From positions 18,088 through 82,087 of the forward strand of contig JBFXAJ010000016.1 of NCBI GenBank assembly GCA_050184415.1: a stretch of 64,000 nucleotides of DNA, written 5' to 3'. Positions 20,230 to 29,009 of the stretch are shown here, one piece after another. The notes under the pieces are model-generated. The model saw nothing but the letters and a program-made list of their open reading frames with translations. It was not told the DNA's origin and ran no database searches. This DNA is from JADLGL01 sp050184415. Its GTDB lineage: Bacteria > Pseudomonadota > Alphaproteobacteria > Rhizobiales > Kaistiaceae. A program made the translations under genes and the position numbers. The first letter of the stretch is position 1, and every line of letters starts with the position of its first letter.

Positions 20230-20288
20230 TGCCGCGCTCCTTATTCCACAATGCCTCGGGACGACGCCAGTGCTCGCGTGAGTCGTTT

Positions 20289-20303
20289 GTACTTATTTTG
20301 TTC
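20289..20303 (-). promoter_or_regulatory. LexA (SOS) box upstream of recA
   Basis: Minus strand GAAC-N7-GTAC (AAAATAA spacer), one mismatch from the alphaproteobacterial GAAC-N7-GAAC/GTTC-N7-GTTC direct-repeat box, 60 bases before the recA start. Confidence 0.65.
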
Positions 20304-20394
20304 TCGCTCCGCAAGAGGAGAACGCGACCTTCCCAATCGCTGTCGACGGTCCGGGGCGACGCCGGTAAGGTGCCGGCGCACAGGAAGGACCCGC

Positions 20395-20679
20395 ATGACC
20401 GACGAGCAACCGAAGGACGAACGCCTCCGCGACAGCGAGGTCGCGATCGTCGACGCCCTCAAGATGATGATGGAGATCCTCGTCGCGACCGGAACGGTCA
20501 AGCCGAACGTCTTCGAGAAGGTGTTCGCCCTTCAGCGCGACAATTACATCGCCAAGGACATGCCGAACGCCGCCGTCATCATGGAGGTCCTGCGCGGCTT
20601 CGCCGCCAAGCCGATCGCGGCGCCCGGCGGCAATGCCGGCCGCGAGGAACTCGACAAGCCGCCGCAGGGGTCGGCCTGA
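20395..20679 (+). CDS. Conserved hypothetical protein between recA and cckA
   Basis: A 94-residue acidic soluble protein of unknown function. The middle is helical (VAIVDALKMMMEILVATGTV near residues 17-36, FEKVFALQRDNYIAKDMPNA near 41-60, AAVIMEVLRGFA near 60-71) and the tail is disordered. AGGAAGGA precedes the ATG by six bases. It diverges from recA and converges on cckA with eight bases between stops. Similar small proteins seem to occur beside recA/cckA in other Rhizobiales. No domain or motif suggests a reaction. Confidence 0.7.
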   Translation: MTDEQPKDERLRDSEVAIVDALKMMMEILVATGTVKPNVFEKVFALQRDNYIAKDMPNAAVIMEVLRGFAAKPIAAPGGNAGREELDKPPQGSA

Positions 20680-20687
20680 ACGGCCGC

Positions 20688-23258
20688 TCACAACGGCCGC
20701 GAGAGCGTCTCCTTCACCGCGGTGGCGAGTTGCTTCAGCGAGAACGGCTTCGGCAGGAAGCCGAAGGTCTCGCCTGCCGGGAGGTTCCTCTTGAAGGCGT
20801 CCTCGGCGTAGCCCGACACGAAGATGATGCGAAGGTCCGGCCGGGTCTGGCGAAGCTCACGGAGAAGGGTCGGGCCGTCCATTTCCGGCATCACGACGTC
20901 CGAGACGACGAGGTCTATCTCGCCGCCGACGCGGGCCATGACCTCGAGGGCCTCGACGCCCGAGGCGGCGGTCTCGACCAGGTAGCCCCGGCTCTTCAGC
21001 GCGCGCGCCGCAAAAGCGCGCACCGCCTCCTCGTCCTCGACAAGGAGAATCCGCGCCGAGCCGGTGAGATCGGTCGGCTCGGCTGGCTTCTGGTCGCCGG
21101 GGCCTGCCCCCTCGGCAGCAGTCGCCGCTTCCTCGACGTGACGCGGCAGGAAGATGCGGAAAATCGTGCCGCGACCCATCTCGGTGTCGAAGAAGATGTA
21201 GCCGCCGGTCTGCTGGACGATGCCGTACACGGTCGAGAGCCCGAGGCCGGTCCCCTTCCCGACATCCTTGGTCGAGAAGAAGGGCTCGAAGATCTTGCCC
21301 CGGTTCTCGGGGGCGATGCCGGTGCCGGTATCTTCGAACTCGGCGAGGACGTAGTCGCCTTCCGGGAGGCCGGAATGGCCGAAGCCGCGCACGGCACGGG
21401 CGTCGACGTTACGGGTCCGGATGGTCAGCGTACCGCCGCCGGGCATCGCGTCCCGGGCATTGACCGCAAGGTTGATCCCGACCTGCTCGAACTGGTTGAC
21501 GTCGGCCTTCACCGACCAAAGGTCGCGGCCGTGGACGAGCTGGAGCTTCACGTTCTCGCCGAGGAGGCGCTGGAGGAGAATCGAGAGGTCGGAGAGGACG
21601 TCGTTGAGCGCGATGACCTGCGGCCTCAGCGTCTGGCGGCGCGAGAAGGCAAGCAGTTGCCGGACCAGGCTCGCCGCCCTGTTCGCGTTCTGCTTGATGT
21701 TCATGATGTCCTGAAAGGACGGATCGCTCGGCCGGTGGTTGGCGAGGAGAAGGTCCGAGAAGCCGATGATCGCCGTCAGGACATTGTTGAAGTCATGGGC
21801 GACGCCGCCGGCGAGCTGGCCGACGGCCTGCATCTTCTGGCTCTGCGCGAACTGGACCTCGAGCGCCCGCTGGTCGGTGGTCTCGAGGGCATAGACGACC
21901 GACACGATGTCCGCCTCATCACCCTCGGCGACGGCGGTGACGTAGAAGCGGGCGCTGCGGTCCGCCGGCCCGGCAATGGCGAGATCGACGGGCGCCACCT
22001 CGCCTTCGTTCCGCCCGGCGCGCGCGATCGCATCCGAAAGCGCCGGCCGGTCGCCCTCGCGGACGAGATCGGCTACGGGCCGCTTGCCCGGCGCCTGGCC
22101 GAGCGCCGCCGCGAAGAGCCGGGCGAAGGGCGCGTTGGTTCGGACGATTCGCCCGCTTGCGTCGATCGCGGCGATCGCGATCGGCGTGTTGTTGAAGAAG
22201 CGGGCGAACCGGACTTCGGCGACGCGGGCCGCCTCGTCGATGTCTTCGCCCCGGCTCCGGTTCAGAACGATGGTCCGGGTTGCGCCCGGCGCGCCGTCGG
22301 ACCCCAGCGCAACGCGGTGGAGGAGGCGCGCCGGCAGGCTCTGCCCGCTCGCCGTGACGAGATCGAGATCGACGGTCGTGGTGCGACCCTCCTCGCCCAA
22401 TGCGGCCGTCGACGGCAGCAGCGCCGCACCGGCGCCGCGGGCGAGGTCGCGAAGGAGAAGCGATCCCGGCACGAAGCGGGTGAGGTCGATGCCGAGCCAG
22501 TCGGCGAGCGTCGCGTTGAGGTAGACGATCCGCCCGTCGGCTTCCGCAGAGAAGAAGCCGACCGGCGCGTGGTCGAGATAGTCGATCGCGTGCTGCAGCT
22601 CGAGGAAGACGTTCTCCTGCCGCCGCCGCTCGTCGGTCACGTCGGACACGCGCCAGACGGTGAACGACCCGTCGCGGTCCGCGACCTCCATCGACCGCAC
22701 CGCAATGCGATACCAGCGGCCGCCCACGCTCATGCCGTCGAGCGCGACCGGCATCCGCACCTCTTCGGCGGCCTCGACGCCGTCCCGCGCCGCCTGGGCG
22801 AGCCGGTAGATGGCATCGGCGGCGCCGGGCTCGCCGGCGAAGACGCGCTCAACGGCGCGGAGGTCGCTCTCGTCCGCGGCGCCGAGAAGGTCGGCATAGG
22901 CCCGGTTGGCGAAGATCATCCGGCCGTCGCCGTCGGCGATGACGATGCCTTCGGTCTGGGTGTCGAGAAACGCCTCCGCGACCGGGTTGGCGTTGCCACC
23001 GCCGGCAATGCGGAGGAGACCGATCGCCCAGGCAAAGAGGGCAACGATGCCGACGACGGCGAGGAGGCCAAGGAGGCCGAGGACGACCGGCTCGGCGCCC
23101 TCTCCGGGCCAGAGGGCCAGGGCAATCGCGGCGACGAGGATCGCACCGGCGAGGAGGACCAGCCGGACCCCGCCCGCGAACCGTTCCGTTCGGTCGACGA
23201 CAGGGGCTGCGCCCGCTTCGTTGCTCGCCTGGTCGCCCATCGCCAGCCGTTCCGTCAC
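20688..23258 (-). CDS. cckA: Cell cycle hybrid histidine kinase CckA
   Basis: An 856-residue membrane-bound hybrid kinase. Two membrane segments near residues 28-85 are followed by PAS domains (about 95-220, 225-340, 350-460), a HisKA domain with the phosphorylated histidine in QLAGGVAHDFNNVL near 487, a HATPase domain (NLAVNARDAMPGGG, GTGIAPENRGKIFEPFF, GKGTGLGLSTVYGI) and a C-terminal receiver with VVSDVVMPEMDGP near 785. CckA phosphorylates CtrA and CpdR through ChpT to control the cell cycle, and flagellar genes in many Alphaproteobacteria. The GTG start at 23258 has AGAGG five bases upstream; an ATG at 23240 is the alternative. Confidence 0.93.
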   Translation of the reverse strand: MTERLAMGDQASNEAGAAPVVDRTERFAGGVRLVLLAGAILVAAIALALWPGEGAEPVVLGLLGLLAVVGIVALFAWAIGLLRIAGGGNANPVAEAFLDTQTEGIVIADGDGRMIFANRAYADLLGAADESDLRAVERVFAGEPGAADAIYRLAQAARDGVEAAEEVRMPVALDGMSVGGRWYRIAVRSMEVADRDGSFTVWRVSDVTDERRRQENVFLELQHAIDYLDHAPVGFFSAEADGRIVYLNATLADWLGIDLTRFVPGSLLLRDLARGAGAALLPSTAALGEEGRTTTVDLDLVTASGQSLPARLLHRVALGSDGAPGATRTIVLNRSRGEDIDEAARVAEVRFARFFNNTPIAIAAIDASGRIVRTNAPFARLFAAALGQAPGKRPVADLVREGDRPALSDAIARAGRNEGEVAPVDLAIAGPADRSARFYVTAVAEGDEADIVSVVYALETTDQRALEVQFAQSQKMQAVGQLAGGVAHDFNNVLTAIIGFSDLLLANHRPSDPSFQDIMNIKQNANRAASLVRQLLAFSRRQTLRPQVIALNDVLSDLSILLQRLLGENVKLQLVHGRDLWSVKADVNQFEQVGINLAVNARDAMPGGGTLTIRTRNVDARAVRGFGHSGLPEGDYVLAEFEDTGTGIAPENRGKIFEPFFSTKDVGKGTGLGLSTVYGIVQQTGGYIFFDTEMGRGTIFRIFLPRHVEEAATAAEGAGPGDQKPAEPTDLTGSARILLVEDEEAVRAFAARALKSRGYLVETAASGVEALEVMARVGGEIDLVVSDVVMPEMDGPTLLRELRQTRPDLRIIFVSGYAEDAFKRNLPAGETFGFLPKPFSLKQLATAVKETLSRPL

Positions 23259-23419
23259 CGCCCCCTCTTGATCATCCGAGATTCGTGCGACGGCACTATC
23301 CCATGTCGGCGGCGCCGGCCCTACAGTGCGCCCTTGCAAACGCAACGAAAATCATGCGTCTCCGTTGACGGCGGGCGCCAGCCGATCAGAATCAGTGTTC
23401 CGTAACATCGGATAACGCC

Positions 23420-24430
23420 ATGGACGTTCTTGGGCCAATCATCGGCGAGACGGCTGCTCGGATCGTGATCCTGGCAGCGGTGCTGCTTCTGATCGCCGCG
23501 CTGACCCTCCTCCTGGTAGGCCTTGCGCTCCGGATCTTCCGCGGCCGCAGCTTCGGGTTGCGCGGCAGCCGCAACCGGGCGCCGCGGCTCTCGGTGCCGG
23601 ACGTGCTGCCGGTCGATTCCCGGCGCAAGCTCATCCTCGTCCGCCGCGATACCGTGGAGCATCTCCTCCTGATCGGCGGCGCGACCGACCTCGTGATCGA
23701 ACAGGCGATCCAGCGGAACGTCCAGCCCGCGCAGCGCGGCCGTCCGCCGGCTCAGGGGGCACGCGAAGGCGCCGCGCCTCAGAACGGGCCGCCCGCCCCG
23801 GCGCCGACCGGCGCGCCTCCGGCCGGCCGGCCCGGACCCCGCCCTTCCCCCGTCAACCCCGCGGCACGGCCGGGCACTCCGCCGGCGCAGCGGCCCCCAA
23901 GCCGTCCGACCCCGGTCCCGCTCCGCCCGGTGGAAGCGGCGAACACACCGGGCGAGCCGGCCGCGACGTCATCGGCGTCGGTCGTCCCGCTCGGTATTGC
24001 CGCGCCGCCGCGCCCGAGCCGGATGCAGCCGCCGCCGGCCGCGCCGATCGTCGGCGCCGGCACGGCCCTGACCGCGCCCGCCCGCCCCACACCGGCGGCC
24101 GGCAACAGCGATACGCCCCCGACCAGCCTGGCTCGGACCGATGGCGCGGCCGCCGACGCCGCCCCGATCGTCACAGTCACGCCGGACGATGCCGTCTTGC
24201 CGGCCGAGACCGCGCGGACCATCGAGGCCGAGATGGCAGCCCTCGTGCCGCCCGTGGTGGAGAGGACCGAGGATCAGGTCAAGCCGGCAGACGCCGCCCC
24301 GACGCCGGTCGCGGAGGAGCCGATCGTCCCGACCGAGAGCGACGCGGAAGCGCGCGAGCGCGCCGAGCGGCTCTCGTCGCGCGAGAGCGACATGGCCGAG
24401 CTGCTCGGGGAAATCTTCGGAAAGAAGTAG
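23420..24430 (+). CDS. fliO: FliO-like flagellar biosynthesis protein with long Pro/Ala-rich tail
   Basis: A 336-residue protein. One membrane segment near residues 15-38 is followed by the FliO core (VLPVDSRRKLILVRRDTVEHLLLIGG near 64-88), then about 240 residues rich in Pro, Ala and Arg that should be disordered, ending in a charged helix (RERAERLSSRESDMAELLGEIFG). FliO helps assemble FliP/FliR of the flagellar export gate in the inner membrane; its tail is far longer than in enterobacteria. It diverges from cckA and converges on dksA; next to these lies a FlgN-like gene with a CtrA box, which supports a flagellar context. No other flagellar genes are in the window. Confidence 0.75.
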   Translation: MDVLGPIIGETAARIVILAAVLLLIAALTLLLVGLALRIFRGRSFGLRGSRNRAPRLSVPDVLPVDSRRKLILVRRDTVEHLLLIGGATDLVIEQAIQRNVQPAQRGRPPAQGAREGAAPQNGPPAPAPTGAPPAGRPGPRPSPVNPAARPGTPPAQRPPSRPTPVPLRPVEAANTPGEPAATSSASVVPLGIAAPPRPSRMQPPPAAPIVGAGTALTAPARPTPAAGNSDTPPTSLARTDGAAADAAPIVTVTPDDAVLPAETARTIEAEMAALVPPVVERTEDQVKPADAAPTPVAEEPIVPTESDAEARERAERLSSRESDMAELLGEIFGKK

Positions 24431-24466
24431 GCCGAGGCCCGACCGGGCCCCGGCGACGCGGGATAC

Positions 24467-24886
24467 TCAGTCGTCCCGGTAGACGCGCTCGCGGCGCTCG
24501 TGCCGTTCCTGCGCCTCGATCGACAGCGTGGCGATCGGGCGGGCGTCAAGGCGCTTGAGGCCGATCGGCTCCCCCGTCTCTTCGCAGTAGCCATAGGTGC
24601 CGCCGTCGATCCGCAGGAGCGCGGCGTCGATCTTGGCGATCAGCTTGCGCTGCCGGTCGCGCGCCCGGAGCTCGATCGCGCGGTCGGTCTCCGAGGACGC
24701 GCGGTCGGCGAGGTCGGGATGGTTCTGATTCTCGTCCTGGAGATGCTGCAGCGTCTCGCGGGCTTCGCGGAGGATATCGTCCTTCCACCGCAGGAGCTTT
24801 GCTCTGAAGTACTCCCGCTGCCGCTCGTTCATGAAGGGCTCGGATTCGTCTGGCCGGTAGAGGTCGTCCAGGCTTGCTGTGGACAT
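24467..24886 (-). CDS. dksA: RNA polymerase-binding transcription factor DksA
   Basis: A 139-residue protein with the coiled-coil tip region (LLRWKDDILREARETLQHL, then DLADRASSETDRAIELRARDR near residues 70-90, with the DxxDRA tip acidic residues) and the C-terminal fold YGYCEETGEPIGLKRLDARP. Only one cysteine of the classical four remains, so it is a zinc-independent form common in Alphaproteobacteria. DksA enters the RNA polymerase secondary channel and works with ppGpp on rRNA and amino acid promoters. The ATG at 24886 has GGAAG five bases upstream; the GTG two codons earlier is less likely. Confidence 0.92.
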   Translation of the reverse strand: MSTASLDDLYRPDESEPFMNERQREYFRAKLLRWKDDILREARETLQHLQDENQNHPDLADRASSETDRAIELRARDRQRKLIAKIDAALLRIDGGTYGYCEETGEPIGLKRLDARPIATLSIEAQERHERRERVYRDD

Positions 24887-25167
24887 AGACACTTCCTGCT
24901 GGGTTCCGAAAGCGCGCGGAATATAGCTACGAGGCCATAACCGGACAATGGCACCTGCGTGGCGGATTCCGTCACGATTTCATGTGCATTCCGAATGCGT
25001 TGTCCGAATCGCCGCCTCCTCCGGCGCTCATGGTTAAGTGCTCTTTAAGGCGCTTGGCCCATTCTGGGAATTGCCTTTTCGCATGGCTGCCGCTCAGCCC
25101 CCCGGTGCGGCGTCAGCAGAGGGCGCTGCGGCGACCGATCGCCGCGAAGGACGAGAAGGAGCCGGCC
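24887..25167. other. Intergenic region between dksA and the FlgN-like gene
   Basis: No gene is seen. It separates divergent genes and contains a perfect TTAA-N7-TTAA CtrA-type box at 25034-25048. GANTC sites (GATTC near 24965, GAATC near 25009), the CcrM methylation sequence, also occur. No sigma-70 promoter was assigned with confidence. Confidence 0.5.
25034..25048. promoter_or_regulatory. CtrA binding site
   Basis: TTAA at 25034-25037, seven bases, TTAA at 25045-25048. On the minus strand the second half also reads TTAACCAT, the other known CtrA half-site form. It lies 120 bases before the FlgN-like start and 148 bases before dksA. Confidence 0.65.
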
Positions 25168-25596
25168 ATGACTTCCGACACGCATGCCAAGCATCGCACC
25201 GAGAGCGCTTCCGAACGCCGCATCCGCGAGGCCGCGGAGACCCTCTGCCTCGCGATCGAGCGGCGGATGGACGAACTGATCCACCTCGTGGACGAGGAGA
25301 CCGCCCTCGTCCGCGAGGGCAAGGTGTTCGCGCTCAAGCTGCTCGAGCCGCGCAAGAAGGTCGCCGCCCGCGAGTTCATCGCCGGCCTCGAATCGGTGAA
25401 GAAGATCCGCGAGGCGCTTGAGCGCCGCGCGCCGGAGGCGATGCACCATCTCCGCCAGCGTCACGCGGAATTCCGGTCGATGCTCCAGATCAGCCTTGGC
25501 GCCCTCGCTGCCGCGAAGGGGGCTTCCGAGGACATGCTGGAGCAGCTCGCGGGCCACAATACGGTCCAGCGCGACCATCATCCGCACGCCGCCTGA
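25168..25596 (+). CDS. FlgN-like helical protein, putative flagellar chaperone
   Basis: A 142-residue protein predicted to be nearly all helix. RRMDELIHLVDEETALVREGKVFALKLLEPRKKVAAREF (positions 32-70) matches the order of features in FlgN-domain chaperones: a helix with LxxLLxEExxxLxxG, then a Lys-rich helix and a hairpin with HHLRQRHAEFRSML near 97-110. FlgN-type proteins bind hook-filament junction subunits in the cytoplasm. The ATG is seven bases after AAGGAG. Its nearness to fliO and the upstream CtrA box support a flagellar role. The match is to the pattern, not to a strong motif, so it could be another helical protein. Confidence 0.55.
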   Translation: MTSDTHAKHRTESASERRIREAAETLCLAIERRMDELIHLVDEETALVREGKVFALKLLEPRKKVAAREFIAGLESVKKIREALERRAPEAMHHLRQRHAEFRSMLQISLGALAAAKGASEDMLEQLAGHNTVQRDHHPHAA

Positions 25597-25683
25597 GGAC
25601 AACGCCCCGGCGACACCACGCCCTCTCGCGGTTCCCTGCGAACGGCTCTAGAGTTCCGGCCTCCGATGAACTGAGGGCGCTAT

Positions 25684-26223
25684 ATGCGTCGCCTCCTTCT
25701 CCTCCGCCATGCGAAGGCGGCGGCAGGCGAACCTGACATCGACCGGCCTTTGACGAGCCAGGGCCGCCGCGCCGCTGCCCTCGTCGGGGAGCATCTCGCC
25801 AAGCACGAGCTGCTGCCGGATCGCATCCTCTGCTCGTCCTCGCGGCGGACGCGGGAGACGTTCGCGGCTCTCGTTGCGCATCTCAGAGCCGATACCGACG
25901 TGAAGCTGAGCCGGCTCCTCTACGAGGCCGGCAACGGGCACTATCTCGACCAGATCGGCCGGTACGGCGCCACCGCCCAGACCCTCCTGGTCGTCGGGCA
26001 TAATCCGGCGATGCAGGAGACGGCGGCCCTTCTCATCGGGGCCGGCAACACCGATCTAAGGGACGAGGTCGCCAACCGTTTTCCGACGGCTGGCCTTGCG
26101 GTCATCGATTTCGACCGCGCCAAGTGGGACGACATCGCACCTCGGTCGGGCCGCATCGTGGCGTTCTTCAGGCCGCGCGATCTCGAGATCGTCGGCGGTG
26201 AGAAGGGCGGCGCGGAAGCCTGA
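25684..26223 (+). CDS. SixA-like histidine phosphatase
   Basis: A 179-residue branch-1 histidine phosphatase. The catalytic motif LLLLRHAKA is at residues 4-12 (H9 in the RHG-like position), with R62-type arginine in CSSSRRTRETF and the second histidine in LVVGHNPAMQE near 102-112. Homologues such as SixA remove phosphate from histidine phosphotransfer proteins or PTS proteins. The ATG follows GAGGGCGCTAT. It is followed by ycjX after 22 bases, so the two may share a transcript. The substrate is not determined. Confidence 0.83.
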   Translation: MRRLLLLRHAKAAAGEPDIDRPLTSQGRRAAALVGEHLAKHELLPDRILCSSSRRTRETFAALVAHLRADTDVKLSRLLYEAGNGHYLDQIGRYGATAQTLLVVGHNPAMQETAALLIGAGNTDLRDEVANRFPTAGLAVIDFDRAKWDDIAPRSGRIVAFFRPRDLEIVGGEKGGAEA

Positions 26224-26245
26224 CCGCGCACGCTGAAGAGGGACT

Positions 26246-27760
26246 GTGCCGCAATCGGGAGATGCGCTGCCGGCGCGCAAAGGCCTGCCGCTGACGAGCT
26301 TTGCCGACGAGGCACGGATCGCTGTCACGACGCTGGCCGAGCGGATCGGCGCGCTGAGGGGACCGACGGTCCGCCTGGGCGTCACCGGCCTCTCGCGGGC
26401 CGGCAAGACGGTGTTCATCACCGCCCTCGTCCACAATCTGATCCATGGCGGCCGCCTGCCGCTCTTCAAGGCCTATTCGAGCGGGCGGGTCACCGGCGCC
26501 GCGCTCGAACCGCAGCCTGACGACGCGGTTCCGCGCTTCGACTACGAGGCCCATGTGGCGGACATGGTCGAGCAGCGGACCTGGCCGGAATCGACCTACC
26601 GGATCAGCGAGCTCCGGCTCACGATCTCCTATGAATCGGCGACCTTCCTCGGCCGGAATTTCGGCCGCGGCCGGCTCAATGTCGACATCGTCGACTATCC
26701 CGGCGAGTGGCTCCTCGACCTGCCGCTCCTCGCCAAGGACTTTTCGCAGTGGTCGGCGGAGACGATCGCGCGCGCGGAGGACCGCTCGCGGCACGGCACC
26801 GGCGACGCCTGGCTGGGGCGGATCCGCGAGCTCGCCCCCAACGCGCCCGCCGACGAAATGCTCGCCAAGGAGCTTGCCGGGCTCTTCACCGACTATCTCC
26901 GGGCCTGCCGCGACGATCGCCGCTCGCCGTCGACGCTGCCGCCGGGGCGCTTCCTGATGCCGGGCGACCTCGAAGGCTCGCCCGCTCTCACCTTCTCCCC
27001 GCTTATCGGCGACGGCGCGGACGCTGGCCGGCGGTCGCTCTACAACATGATGGCGCGCCGCTACGAGGCCTACAAATCCGTCGTGGTGAAGCCGTTCTTC
27101 CGCGAACACTTCACCCGGCTCGACCGCCAGATCGTGCTCGTCGATGCCCTCCAGGCGCTGAATGCCGGCCCGGCCGCGCTCCGCGACCTCGAGGTCGCGC
27201 TGACCGAGATCCTCGCCTGCTTCCGCCCTGGCCGGAGCAACTTCCTCTCCCGCATCCTGTCGCGGCGGATCGACAGGATCCTGCTCGCGGCGACCAAGGC
27301 GGACCATCTCCATCATCGCGACCATGATCGGCTCGAGGCGATCCTGACGAGGCTCCTCGCCCGCGTTGTCGAGCGCGTGTCCATCGAAGGCGCCGGCATC
27401 GAAGCGGTCGCCCTCGCCTCCGTCCGCGCGACCAAGGAAGGCACCGTCGTCCAGAGCGGCGAGCGGCTGCCGAGCATCATCGGGACGCCGCTGAAAGGCG
27501 AAACGCTCAACGGCGAAACCTTTGACGGGGCGACCGAGGTCGCCCTCTTCCCCGGCGACCTGCCGGACGACCCGGCCGTGGTGTTCGAAGCGGTGGACGC
27601 CGAGGAGACCGGCAAGAAGCGGAAGCGCGCCGCGCCGGTCCGCTTCATGCGGTTCCGGCCGCCGCCGCTCGAACGGACGGCCGAGGGGCTGACGCTGTCG
27701 CTGCCCCACATCCGGCTCGACCGTGCGCTGGAATACCTTCTCGGGGACCGTCTCGCATGA
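26246..27760 (+). CDS. ycjX: YcjX-like P-loop ATPase/GTPase (DUF463)
   Basis: A 504-residue protein of the YcjX/DUF463 family. The P-loop GLSRAGKTVFITALVHNL lies near residues 49-66, a switch-like DIVDYPGEWLLDLPLL near 148-163 and an NKxD-like ATKADHLHHRDHDRL near 350-364. In relatives YcjX is stress-induced and binds guanine nucleotides; its role is unclear. It starts with GTG, nine bases after GAAGAGG. Its stop overlaps the ycjF start by four bases (ATGA), which shows translational coupling with the membrane partner. Confidence 0.87.
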   Translation: MPQSGDALPARKGLPLTSFADEARIAVTTLAERIGALRGPTVRLGVTGLSRAGKTVFITALVHNLIHGGRLPLFKAYSSGRVTGAALEPQPDDAVPRFDYEAHVADMVEQRTWPESTYRISELRLTISYESATFLGRNFGRGRLNVDIVDYPGEWLLDLPLLAKDFSQWSAETIARAEDRSRHGTGDAWLGRIRELAPNAPADEMLAKELAGLFTDYLRACRDDRRSPSTLPPGRFLMPGDLEGSPALTFSPLIGDGADAGRRSLYNMMARRYEAYKSVVVKPFFREHFTRLDRQIVLVDALQALNAGPAALRDLEVALTEILACFRPGRSNFLSRILSRRIDRILLAATKADHLHHRDHDRLEAILTRLLARVVERVSIEGAGIEAVALASVRATKEGTVVQSGERLPSIIGTPLKGETLNGETFDGATEVALFPGDLPDDPAVVFEAVDAEETGKKRKRAAPVRFMRFRPPPLERTAEGLTLSLPHIRLDRALEYLLGDRLA

Positions 27761-28794
27761 ACGCGGAACGCCCGCGCGAGCCGACGGCCTTCAAGCTGTC
27801 GGAGGTCCGCCTCGCCGAAGAGGCCGACGAGCCGGTCCTGCCGTTCGGCGAGCCGGTCGTGCTGACCGAGCCCGACGCGTTCGACGATTCCGAGCAGGCG
27901 GTCGTGACCGTGCCGCCGCGCCATCGGCGGCACCGCTGGGCGCGCCTCCTGATCGCCGGCCTGTCCGGGCTCGTCCTTTTGGGGATCGGCCTCGGGATCG
28001 ACAGTCTGATCCGCTCGCTGTTCGACCGCACCGGCTGGTTCGGCTGGGCCGGCGTCGCCCTCGCCGCCGCGGTCGTGATCGCGCTCCTGGTGCTGATGGT
28101 ACGCGAGATCGTAGGGCTGCTCCGCCTGCGCAAGATCACGCATATCCAGGCGATGGCCGCGGACGCGATCGCGTCCGACAAGCGGGCCGAGGCCCAGGCG
28201 ACGGCGCGCGAGCTGCTGGAGCTGTACCGGCTGCGGGCGGAGATGGCGCGAGGGCGGAAGGCGCTTCAGAGCCATGTGCGCGAGATCATCGACGGCCGCG
28301 ACCTGATCGGCCTCGCCGAAACCGAGCTCCTCGTCCCGCTCGACGATGCGGCCCGAAAACTCGTCCTCTCCTCGGCGAAGCGCGTGTCGATCGTGACGGC
28401 GATCTCGCCGCGCGCGCTGGTCGACGTCCTCTTCGTCCTGACGGAGATCCTCCGGCTCATCCGGCGGCTCTCCACCCTCTATGGCGGCCGCCCCGGCATC
28501 ATCGGCTTCATCAGCCTGACGCGGCGGGCGATCGGCCATCTCGCCATCACCGGCGGCATGGCGGCGGGCGAATCGATGATCCAGCAGATCCTTGGCCACG
28601 GCCTCGCCGCGCGGATTTCCGCCAGGCTCGGCGAAGGCGTCATCAACGGCATCCTCACCGCCCGCGTCGGCATCGCCGCCATCGACGTCTGCCGCCCCCT
28701 CCCCTTCGTGAATGCACGGTCCCCGCGGCTTTCGGACATTGTGGGGGAGCTGACGCGAAGGGCGGAGAAGCCGGAGGAGGCGGAGACGGGTTAG
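27757..28794 (+). CDS. ycjF: YcjF-like inner membrane protein (TIGR01620 family)
   Basis: A 345-residue protein with a 60-residue acidic cytosolic N-terminus, two membrane segments near residues 66-83 and 96-117, and a C-terminal DUF697-type domain with further hydrophobic helices (PGIIGFISLTRRAIGHLAITGG near 248-269). The YcjX-YcjF pair is conserved across Proteobacteria and tied to envelope stress, with unknown biochemistry. The four-base overlap with ycjX supports a shared complex. Confidence 0.87.
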   Translation: MNAERPREPTAFKLSEVRLAEEADEPVLPFGEPVVLTEPDAFDDSEQAVVTVPPRHRRHRWARLLIAGLSGLVLLGIGLGIDSLIRSLFDRTGWFGWAGVALAAAVVIALLVLMVREIVGLLRLRKITHIQAMAADAIASDKRAEAQATARELLELYRLRAEMARGRKALQSHVREIIDGRDLIGLAETELLVPLDDAARKLVLSSAKRVSIVTAISPRALVDVLFVLTEILRLIRRLSTLYGGRPGIIGFISLTRRAIGHLAITGGMAAGESMIQQILGHGLAARISARLGEGVINGILTARVGIAAIDVCRPLPFVNARSPRLSDIVGELTRRAEKPEEAETG

Positions 28795-28830
28795 TTCAGG
28801 GCGCGTTCGTTCGGACCGCACCGCCGTCCC

Positions 28831-28925
28831 CCACCGAAGCTTGCTCCTTTCAGTCGCAATCTTCCGCCTCCCCACGAGGGGGAGATCGAACGGGCGCAGC
28901 CCGTTTGGGTGGGGGCACTGAGTCG
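28831..28925. repeat. Dispersed intergenic repeat, copy 1 of a near-identical pair
   Basis: About 50 bases from 28831 (CCACCGAAGCTTGCTCCTTT...) match 56644-56693 with one or two differences. They are followed by CTCCCCACGAGGGGGAG and an inverted repeat CGGGCGCAGCCCG, then TTTGGGTGGGGG. It fills most of the 215 bases between ycjF and the cytochrome b gene. A related element is at 38178. Confidence 0.75.
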
Positions 28926-29009
28926 GCGGGCAGAAAAATCACCGGAGGGTGAAACCACGCCCGGCTGCGGTTCCGTTATTCTCGGGCGGAGGAACGGGGA
29001 CCGCCCGAC

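Noticed and set aside
24906..24990. Further GGAAT motifs near dksA as members of the ECF regulon
   Set aside because: At 16 bases the second element is AAC or CGG, not CGT, so they do not fit the pattern of the five sites.
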